NCBI GenBank assembly: GCA_905160935.1
Contig: CAJHZI010000449.1
Coordinates: 1,399,001 to 1,463,000 of the forward strand
Source: Enchytraeus crypticus
Lineage: Eukaryota > Annelida > Clitellata > Enchytraeida > Enchytraeidae
DNA length: 64,000 bases
Direction of reading: 5' to 3'
Shown here piece after piece: positions 56,365 through 64,000 of this stretch; the first letter of the stretch is position 1; each line of letters begins with the position of its first letter. The notes beneath the pieces were generated by a model, which saw nothing but the letters and a program-made list of their open reading frames with translations, had not been told where the DNA came from and ran no database searches. Both the position numbers and the translations under genes were made by a program.

Positions 56365-57150
56365 TATTGCCACTGAACTTCAATATTCACATTTTTCGAA
56401 ATTGTATTGGTTGGATTCAAAAAGATGACTGAACGGCTTCACAGCCAATAGGACAGTTAATAGAGGTCTTGTCTCTTTCAATATACACTCTAAGGTGGGA
56501 GTGATGTTTACTTAACTTTTTCTTTTTACGTTATTTAAAAATAATTTGAGATTAGATCAGCGGACTGGAGCTGTCTATGCTCATCTCTCTATCTCTCATT
56601 CTCTCTCTCCTTCTCTCTCTTGCTATTCGGTGTATGTTTCTCAAATTGTTTGGGAAAATCGATTTATAAAGACGTCTACTGCGGGAGTCATAGATATTAG
56701 CTTTATATGAGGAATCCTAAGTTGAGACATTATTGTTAATATTATTATTATTGTTAAGTGAACACAGTTAGAAATAAAGCATAAGTCCAATTGTAGGTTT
56801 GAAGAGGTTTTATGATCACAAACATCATCAGATTATGTCACGAGAATTAGCACTTCTAAATCCGAGCATTTAGAAAACGAATACTAATTACAATTGATCA
56901 ATTATCAAGAACAAGATTTTCACTCTCACCCTAATATATAAGTTTTCAGAACAAGTTTATATTATTATTGATAAAACAGTATAAACATAACCAAGCGGAT
57001 TCAAAACATGAAACAGCATCAAAAGCACAAAATCATAATCGTTTCAAAACATAAAATATCGTTACACAAACGTATCATTAATTAAAAAAAGAAATGTAGA
57101 AGTCTCTTCAGCATATACGCATCAATCAATTAACTGTTGAATGCTACTGG
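56365..57150. other. Duplicated spacer downstream of F-box copy 2
   Basis: 56,765-57,110 aligns with 48,840-49,200. A weak family B-like stretch lies at 56,635-56,725. No gene seen. Confidence 0.5.
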
Positions 57151-57156
57151 TAGGTG

Positions 57157-58600
57157 CTAGTGCAAGATGCTACTAGAAAAAATGCTCCTATGGCTCAGTT
57201 GAAAGTGGCGCGGTTGTCGTGTGTAGGGACACACGTCTTTAGACTTGACTATCGCCAACCCCCTAGGCAAGAATCTTCTGCCATGCTTTAGAATGCGCTG
57301 ACTGTGCTGCGTGCCGCCCACTGTTATCTCGCACCTGGTAGGATGAGGAGACGGGCAAGCTAGGTACAACAAGAGGGTCCTGGTAATATTCCGGCAGTTA
57401 GACAAGTCGGCTTCCATTAGTCCCTGGCAGCCCTCCATCAACCGTATAAACGTATCGTCGTCTATCCAAGTGCCTCTCGCCACGAACTTCACCAGGGGAC
57501 CTCGAGAGGCAAAGCTGCGGAAAGAATCACGAGTCAGTTCGGTGCAATAACTCACGTCAAGGATTGTTAGGTTGTGGCAGTGACTGGCCACAAGCTTAAG
57601 GCTGGAGTCCGTGATGTGGACAGCTTGGGAGCTGTGGAGGAGAGAGATGACCAAGGACTCGAGCTGTTTACTTGATCTCGCGGCTCCATTAAGAACGTCA
57701 TCGCAAAGTAACCCTCTAAACCTTAAAGTCAAGCTCTTCAAGGATGAACAGTTACTGAGGTCAAGAGCTGTCGCGGCTCTCGACAGCAGAATCTTATGGA
57801 ATTGACCGCTAAACTCGAGAATTTCCAACGACCTAGAGAAGACCGAGTCCGTTATAGCACAGGTGGATTGCTCAGTGAGGTTGATGCACTCGTAGATCAT
57901 CAGCTCTCTCAGTCCAGTTATCACCTCACACATTCGCTTGATACTATCATCAGTGAGATTGACACATCCTATCAACCTCAGAACGGTCAGCCTGCTGCTC
58001 AGGTGTTCCAGAAAAGATCCTGAGATGTCTCTGTTGTCTCTAATGGCTAGACGACTGAGCTGTTTGCAGTTGGCTGCTATCAGGGCAAAACCGCTCTCAG
58101 ACGTATACGGACAATCTATAGACAGTTCCTGAAGATTCTGCAGGAAATAGAGCCCCATCAGTCCAGAGTCTGTCACCGCTAGCGATCTTAGATTTATCTT
58201 CTCCAGGCATCTGTTCGAAAAGACCAGTTTGCGCAAAGTGTCATCTCTTATTTGAGAGAAGAGTTCAACCTTTATCCACAATACTTGAGATAGCCTGATT
58301 GGCTATCGCTAATATGGTGCCGCACTCGTTTGATATTTCTCTGATATCGAAGCTTTGCTTTGTTTTCCAAAGAGTGTGAACCAAACCTCTCCACTCGCTG
58401 GAGACCATTTCGGCGCTGGCCAGCTCTCGAGGCGACAGAAGCGAGAAAATCATCAGCATGATGTCTGGGCTAAGGGAACTGATAGTTTTCTGACTTCGAT
58501 TGGCAACCTGGCTGACTAACCTGCTGAATTGACTCCAGTCATCTCCGAGTCTTCCTTGCTTCTGAACACCTTGTTTTTGAGAACCATATATTTCAAACAA
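57157..58600 (-). pseudogene. F-box/leucine-rich-repeat protein, copy 2, disrupted
   Basis: N-terminal frame 58,600-58,265 holds the F-box (SLSPDIMLMIFSLLSPRELA) and stops after SIVDKG. About 30 nt present in copy 1 (the GCSQLRSLSLSG region) are missing at about 58,265-58,275, shifting the frame. The LRR part stays open for about 370 codons to 57,157 and keeps the C-terminus that copy 1 lost (ADLSNCRNITRTLLLYLAC). Probably a pseudogene, unless the LRR part is translated separately. Confidence 0.82.
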
Positions 58601-58726
58601 AACAACTGTTTTTAAACTGTTTTAAAACTGTTTAAGATAATTTCAGAAATGCTTTGTTCTTGTAGAACAAACCAAAACTGTTATTCTGTATTAACAGCAT
58701 AATAATAAATAACAGTAATAGCAAAG

Positions 58727-58775
58727 GTTTAACGTCCGTTTCCTCATCCAAGAATGATGTTAGGGACTTCATTAG
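58727..58775 (-). mobile_element. SINE family B 3' fragment
   Basis: AAAGGTTTAACGTCCG and CATCCAAGAATGATGTTAGG; counterpart of 50,835-50,890. Confidence 0.65.
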
Positions 58776-59306
58776 CATATAAATTGGCATCATATTATCA
58801 ATCACAAAGAAAGTGAATTTAAAGCAAATGACCGAATGCACTTATATACATGTATGTGCTAACCGATAATATAAAATAATTTAATCACTTCGTTTATGAT
58901 TACATTGTTATTTTTCCAAAGTCTTTAATTCCTTTCATTCCTTTCATTCAATATAATTTGTTTAAAAAAAATCAAAGCTCATCTTTATTAAGCATTTATA
59001 CTACTGTCGCTGTATCATAGTCGAAAATACTACCAAAACTAAACCTAATTTTATATTTATAAATCACTTTAATTCTACATGTCAATTTTACTACTTAGTT
59101 TGATCGCTTATGTTTCGACTACGAATCAAATCATTCAACTTTCGGATATCAAATCATTTAATGTCCCTCCCCGAATGCTGACTGACTGCCCTGACTGCAC
59201 TCACTTACACACTTTTTTTAATTTTAAAGTTACACACTTATTCCAAGTTTACAGTAAACTTTTATTATTAATTAAAGGAATAAAATATTACCTCGGCTGT
59301 ACTTAC

Positions 59307-59450
59307 CAGTATAGAGAGTATATAATTCCAACACGGCTTAATTCTAGTTCTTCTGTAAATGAAACAGTAGATAAATTCTATGCTTTAATTGTACAAAGTA
59401 GATAATGATTGCGCCTCTATACTGTAGATATAGAAATACTGATACATATG
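59307..59450 (-). other. Candidate 5' UTR exon of F-box copy 2
   Basis: Aligns with 51,836-51,960 and keeps the GTAAGT donor (59,301-59,306). The TATA-like blocks found left of the spacer in copy 1 are not present before the LINE starts. Confidence 0.4.
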
Positions 59451-59651
59451 CTGCACGCAATAACAAACGACGAGTATTGAATGATCCGAATGAGTAAGTT
59501 TAACGTCAAGGTCAGAAGATCTTGGATCTTCTCTTCAAGACGCCTTTACAGTGGGTATGAATAAATCAAAACCGGAGCGGCTCAGACGGAAGCTAAAGGC
59601 TTGAGGTATTTCCAAAATGTACTGGCGTAGTTTCTATTTTTTCTTCATTGT

Positions 59652-62600
59652 TTAGACTCCTATTATGTCTTTGAGGATGGCTAAGTTTTCTAGGCCTTTA
59701 GAGGTTTGTTCAAATCTCATTAGAGCTTTGTTCTTGAGATCTTTTAGTCGGTCGGCAATTGGTTGTATGCCAGTCCTCTCATACAGAGTTGCATTAGACG
59801 TGAGCTTGTTGACTCCTAGAGCTGCCCGTAGGGCTCGTCTTTCAGCCAACTCTAACTGTTTAATAGCGATGTAGTCTTCCTCGGAAAATGCAACAGCACC
59901 GTATTCCAAAACTGGTCGAATTAGTTGTTTGTAGAGTCGGACAAGAGTAGTAGGACTTGCGCCCCATCCTTGACCTCTTACCATTTTAAGAAGGTTGAGT
60001 CTTTGAGTGGCTGTTGCCGCTTTTTCTTTGCTATGGTTTGTTAAGGTACTATACTTGCCGAGAGATATACCTAGTACCTTCATTGAGGAAGCCTCAGAGA
60101 TTTCTTTGCCGAAGAAAGTAAGCTTGATAGAGCTGCTTTTACCGGCCTTGAAAGTTACCATTTGAGTCTTCTCAGCATTCATTTTGATGTGCCATTTACA
60201 ACACCAGCTCTGGATGGCGTCCAGAGTTTTTTGAAGCTGAAACTGTGTAAGCTTGGGACCTACAGTTGTGGTCCACACGCTTATATCGTCAGCGAATTGA
60301 CCAGCTCTGCATCCATTGCTGACACCAAGAGGAATATCATTCACATATATGAGATATAGAAGTGGAGACAACACGCTTCCTTGTGGAGTGCCTGCTCGTA
60401 GTGTAAAGGGTTTTGACAGTGTATTGTTGACTTTAACCTCAGCAGTTCTGTCGCTAAGGAAGGATGAAAGGATACGGCATATTTCTACAGGAAGCCCTAT
60501 TTGCATCAATTTAAAGAAGAGACCATGGTGCCAAACAGAGTCGAAAGCTTTTTCAACGTCGAGTGAAATGGCAGTGGTTTTGAATTTTCTTGAGGCCCTA
60601 CCATACCGAATTTCTTCTGTGAGACGGTAAATAATTTCCGAAGCTTCTCTCTTAGACTGATATGCTTTCTGCCAGTCATTAAAGAATTTTACTTCTGCCA
60701 GGTAGCAGTGGAGTCTGGTGTTTAGTATTCTTTCAAATACTTTGCCAGTGGTACACAGTAGACTAATCGGCCTATAGCTTTTTGCTAGGCAAGGATCCTT
60801 CCCTGGTTTTGCAAGCATGACAACATGTGCATGCTTCCATCTTCTCGGGAAATAGCCATGTTTGAGGCACATGTTATACAGGGTTGTTAGGGCAAAGATG
60901 GCTTCATCCGATAGCCTTTTTAGAATTGCAAATGAGATCCCATCCGGCCCCGGAGAGGTGTTGCTCTTGCTCTTGTCGATGGCCGATTTTGTTTCACATG
61001 GGTCTATAGGTTCAGTGAGGAAGTCTTTTAGGCTACTGTCATCTGTAGTATTGGCAGTGGAGACAAGTATTTGAGAATTAGAAGTTGAGATCTTGCAGAC
61101 ATCGCCTTCAGCCGAGGCTAGAGGAGATGCATTCAGTACGTTTTCTCCATTGCAGAGAGGATTGTTATTGATATTCCTGGTCGTGTCATGGTGAAATACT
61201 GGTTTAAAGTATTTCACTTTTTCACAAATGATCTGATCTATTTTTTGCTTGAAGGATTTATCGAAGCAAACGTCATCTGGCGTTTGGTGGATAGTGAATA
61301 GGGATTGAGCAAAGATATCTGCCACATCCTCAGGAGAGTTTGTTTTCTCATTATTGTCAGAAATGAGTTTAGGGACTCTCTTAGTGCTAGGTTTGCCAGA
61401 ACCTGTGAGTCTTCGGAAGGTGCTCCAGAATTCTTTGCCATTTTGCTCATTCAGTGAGGTTGTAGAAGCTTGCCATTGAGCAGCTTTATCTCTATTCAAG
61501 ATGGCTTTCACATGTCTCTGAAGCCTATGGAAGACTCTTTTAAGCATCGGATCTTTTTGAGCTTTCCTCCTTGCTTTGCGCTTTGCTCTGATTAGGTCAA
61601 TGGCTTCTCTTGAGGCAGAAAATGTATAGGGTTTTGAAGCGATTAAAGGACAAGCTGTTTCAAAAGCGTTTCTCAGCTCTTGTTCAAATTCTACTGCTTT
61701 GTTATCAAGGATGTTTTCATTTAAAGTAACTGGGAACTGAAGTAGTTTGTTGTGGTTTTTAGAAAGTGTTTCATTGAAGAGAGACCAGTTGCATTTGTTT
61801 AGTGGCCTGTGGGTTCTTGTAGTGTTAGAAGTGGGAGGCGCAGCAATATTCATATGTAGATGTAAGGAGAGATGATCACTTCCGAGATCATCGCCTGTGT
61901 AGCAAGTGGCTATTTTACCTGTCAGGTTTTTAGAAACTATGGCGTAGTCTATTAGCTCAGCAGTTCCTCTTCGAGGATCAATCCATGTTCCTTGATCAGG
62001 ATTATTTGCTACTGTGGCGTCTGTTTCCTCAATTAGATGGAATAATCTGTCCCCTCTCTTGTTGGTTTTTGTAGAGCCGAAGAAGGCATGCTTGGCATTA
62101 AGATCGCCAAGTATTATACAATTGCTGTGATTGTCTAGCAAGTGTTTAAGGGCGATATAGTCTTGTTCTATATCGCTCTTTGGAGGGCAGTATATAGAGA
62201 CCAGCGTGATTTCCATTTCTCCTAGATAAATTTTAACTGCCACCATATCATCTTTGTTTGTTGATAGCTCTTTGAAAGTTATTTGCTTGTGAATGTAGAT
62301 TACTACTCCTCCACCAATGCTCAAGTTGGGTTGGCGGTTTCTTACTATAGGCTCAGCAAAGTCAGCTATTTTTGGTGCCTGTTTGCTTCCAAGTTTTGTT
62401 TCGTTGAAGCATAATACGTGGGGGGAAGTTTCTCTAACGTAGCATTTTATTTCTTGTAGTTTGCTATTAAGTCCGTTTATGTTTGAGTGCAGGATGTGCA
62501 GACTGGAGTGTTTAATATTATAGCTGGAAGAGGACATTGACATTAAGTTTCTGGCTCTTCTAGCATCTAGCTCTGTCATCCTGGACTTGGGGACAGTTCC

Positions 62601-62708
62601 GTTGACATCAGCTGGATAGTGCTTATCCATGTTGAGGTTTGAGTATGATACTGTTTTTGTTGGCGGCTTTCCTTCCTGCATATGCAAGAGAGAAGACTTG
62701 CTCGCCAA
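59652..62708 (-). CDS. LINE ORF2: endonuclease-reverse transcriptase
   Basis: 1,018 codons, uninterrupted. N-terminal APE-type endonuclease (about 68-290): HSNINGLNSK, CFNETKL, VSIYCPP, ILGDLNAKHAFFG, LIDYAIV and LGSDHLSLHL cover the catalytic Asn, Glu, Asp/Asn and terminal SDH. Reverse transcriptase: SPGPDGISF, AYRPISLL-like KSYRPISLLCT, SLDVEKAFDSVWH, GTPQGSVLSPLLYLIYVNDI and QFADDISVW (catalytic DD at about 803). It nicks target DNA and copies the element RNA. It ends without RNase H. The intact frame suggests recent activity. Confidence 0.95.
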   Translation of the reverse strand: MASKSSLLHMQEGKPPTKTVSYSNLNMDKHYPADVNGTVPKSRMTELDARRARNLMSMSSSSYNIKHSSLHILHSNINGLNSKLQEIKCYVRETSPHVLCFNETKLGSKQAPKIADFAEPIVRNRQPNLSIGGGVVIYIHKQITFKELSTNKDDMVAVKIYLGEMEITLVSIYCPPKSDIEQDYIALKHLLDNHSNCIILGDLNAKHAFFGSTKTNKRGDRLFHLIEETDATVANNPDQGTWIDPRRGTAELIDYAIVSKNLTGKIATCYTGDDLGSDHLSLHLHMNIAAPPTSNTTRTHRPLNKCNWSLFNETLSKNHNKLLQFPVTLNENILDNKAVEFEQELRNAFETACPLIASKPYTFSASREAIDLIRAKRKARRKAQKDPMLKRVFHRLQRHVKAILNRDKAAQWQASTTSLNEQNGKEFWSTFRRLTGSGKPSTKRVPKLISDNNEKTNSPEDVADIFAQSLFTIHQTPDDVCFDKSFKQKIDQIICEKVKYFKPVFHHDTTRNINNNPLCNGENVLNASPLASAEGDVCKISTSNSQILVSTANTTDDSSLKDFLTEPIDPCETKSAIDKSKSNTSPGPDGISFAILKRLSDEAIFALTTLYNMCLKHGYFPRRWKHAHVVMLAKPGKDPCLAKSYRPISLLCTTGKVFERILNTRLHCYLAEVKFFNDWQKAYQSKREASEIIYRLTEEIRYGRASRKFKTTAISLDVEKAFDSVWHHGLFFKLMQIGLPVEICRILSSFLSDRTAEVKVNNTLSKPFTLRAGTPQGSVLSPLLYLIYVNDIPLGVSNGCRAGQFADDISVWTTTVGPKLTQFQLQKTLDAIQSWCCKWHIKMNAEKTQMVTFKAGKSSSIKLTFFGKEISEASSMKVLGISLGKYSTLTNHSKEKAATATQRLNLLKMVRGQGWGASPTTLVRLYKQLIRPVLEYGAVAFSEEDYIAIKQLELAERRALRAALGVNKLTSNATLYERTGIQPIADRLKDLKNKALMRFEQTSKGLENLAILKDIIGV

Positions 62709-64000
62709 AGATATTACACTTATAAAAGTGAGCGACGTTTAGCGCAACGTCATTGCAAATGTCAGATTCGCTCACCTTTAGTTCCAGTCTTTTTATGAGT
62801 ATGGTGGCTATAGTGGTGGCCATTGCACAGGCCATTCTTGTGCAATCTACCAAGTCTCCACTTTTTTTGACAGCGTTGGCGTACGACAACGTCGTGATTT
62901 CTCTTCTCTTTTTCTCCTTCAGGAAATTCGGGCAAGTGAAGTCAGAGGCGGTGTGGGCACCACCGCAGTTTGCGCAGACAGGTTTTGCAGCGGTGCACAC
63001 ATTCTGAGTGTGCTGTTCTCCGCATTTCCTGCATTTCAATGCTCCTGTGCAGTCCTTAGCGAGATGCCCGAAGGCCTGGCATTTGTAGCACTGCAGTGGC
63101 GCCATTTGATGTGTCTCGTATGTGGTCACCCGGTGTTTCTGGTGGCCAATGAATACACCATTTTTGATAAATTGTGTTTTTTTCTCCTTTCGACTGACAC
63201 ATCATTTTTACTTTCCATGTAGCCGTACCATTGAGTCTAGCGGACAATATTCTTTTACAGGTTCGTTGGAGCTCGTCAGTGAGTTCTGATTCTTCAATAG
63301 TCGGATTTACTCCTAGAATTACTACAAAGAGATCCGCTTTCTCAGAGACATTGGCTCGAGGCTTGGTCTCTCTTAGCTTTAGTCCAGAACTGAGATTTGC
63401 TTGCAGCAAACGCCGTTTCCCATCTTCGGTCTTTGCAAAGACAAGCACCGTTCCAGACTTGGTGGTCAGCGACCTGCTAATGTCATCTGCCTGACTTTTT
63501 AGAAGATTTTTTATTTTCAGGGGGTTAGTCCGGTCGCTTTCCGCCATACCCTCTACGACCAAGGGCCTGGGCTTCAGTACTCTTGGAGTGGATTTGGTAG
63601 TTGGTGTATTTGCACCAGGGCTGGTCATAGGCTTGGGCAATTTCTTATTTTTCTTGTTTGTGACCAGAATGAAAGGTTCATCCTGGTCACAGTCTTCTAG
63701 GTCTGAGGATTCGCAAAACTTATTACGCTTATCCTTGTTTATTTTTTTGCCAGAGCTCTGGCTGACCGGAGACTGGCTCAGTTCAGATTGGCCTTCCTTA
63801 TCTGTTTTGCTGTTGTTCTTTTTGCCCGTTTTAGCTTTCTTTTTGTCCGGTGAGGCTTTGCCAGGAGCCGCAGGATTTGGTTTTTCCTTTGAGAAGGACA
63901 CCGTAGTCACTGAGCCTGGGCTTTCATTTTCTTTAGAGTTTTTTCTCTTTCTATTTTTGGTAGGAGTGCACGGTTTAGAGGCTGAAGCTGCTAGACGTTC
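62623..64000 (-). CDS. LINE ORF1 (gag-like), frameshifted, 5' end outside window
   Basis: The N-terminal part (64,000 to about 63,180) is lysine-rich, then RRM-like (SGTVLVFAKTEDGKRRLLQA, LFVVILGVNPTIEESELTDE). After a run of seven A on the minus strand (63,177-63,183) the frame shifts; one extra A would explain it. The frame continues as KNGVFIGHQKHRV with CYKCQAFGHLAKDC, CRKCGEQHTQNVC and CANCGGAHTASDFTC knuckles. Stop at 62,623, 86 bp inside ORF2. Confidence 0.87.

Larger units (their letters stand above)
53010..59494. repeat. Segmental duplication, copy 2 (holds F-box/LRR copy 2)
   Basis: Direct repeat of 47,290-52,090 with extra insertions: a long-form family B SINE, RTE-like fragments and a long CTCTCTAT array. 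Similarity stops at about 59,494 where the LINE begins. Confidence 0.85.
59495..64000 (-). mobile_element. Jockey-like LINE, 3' complete, 5' end outside window
   Basis: Autonomous non-LTR retrotransposon with ORF1 (RNA-binding, three zinc knuckles) and ORF2 (APE endonuclease and reverse transcriptase, no RNase H). The order and the 86-bp ORF1/ORF2 overlap fit the Jockey group. The 3' end reads GTCTTGAAGAGAAG, then a GATCC/GATCTTC dyad, TCTGACCTTGACGTTAA. It has no poly-A and shares this end with small fragments at 17,276, 17,504 and 41,943. Confidence 0.88.

Overview
The window is from the nuclear genome of an invertebrate animal. Genes have many short exons with GT-AG introns, and introns and spacers are saturated with simple repeats, minisatellites, SINEs and non-LTR retrotransposon pieces. 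The pyrokinin/neuromedin-U-type receptor and the Jockey-like LINE fit a protostome. I cannot decide between arthropod and lophotrochozoan from sequence alone.

Region 1 (about 1-32,730, + strand): the 3' half of one ferlin gene of the dysferlin/myoferlin type. I could follow 26 consecutive coding exons with matching splice phases and one unbroken frame of about 1,125 residues. They encode the DysF region, four C2 domains (the last two with complete calcium-ligand loops) and the C-terminal membrane anchor. The last exon codes for only ten residues. The 5' half lies left of the window. The introns hold (GATT)n/(AATC)n arrays, many minisatellites, an antisense retrotransposon fragment with a restriction-like endonuclease (RLE) domain, and a 738-bp hAT-like element with a perfect 8-bp target duplication.

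Region 2 (about 32,730-39,500): ferlin 3' UTR/spacer with a 20-bp GATA-motif minisatellite, a 14-bp minisatellite, SINEs and no recognisable gene.

Region 3 (39,540-42,929, + strand): two exons of a peptide GPCR of the pyrokinin/CAPA/neuromedin-U receptor family, covering TM1-TM5. The TM6-TM7 exon was not found. The intron is about 1 kb of a 10-bp repeat that resembles its own splice donor.

Region 4 (about 47,200-59,490): a tandem segmental duplication holding two minus-strand F-box/leucine-rich-repeat genes. Copy 1 is open except for a 2-nt frameshift near its C-terminus. Copy 2 has an intact C-terminus but a deletion and frameshift after the F-box. Each is broken where the other is intact.

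Region 5 (about 59,495-64,000, minus strand): a Jockey-like LINE with an intact 1,018-residue ORF2 (APE endonuclease plus reverse transcriptase) and a frameshifted ORF1 running off the right edge. It sits where the promoter side of F-box copy 2 would be.

The most unusual feature is recurrent tandem duplication of exon ends with their splice sites: about nine ferlin exons and both ends of the first GPCR exon carry such copies. Several transposon families end in simple-sequence tails, which probably seed many of the microsatellites.
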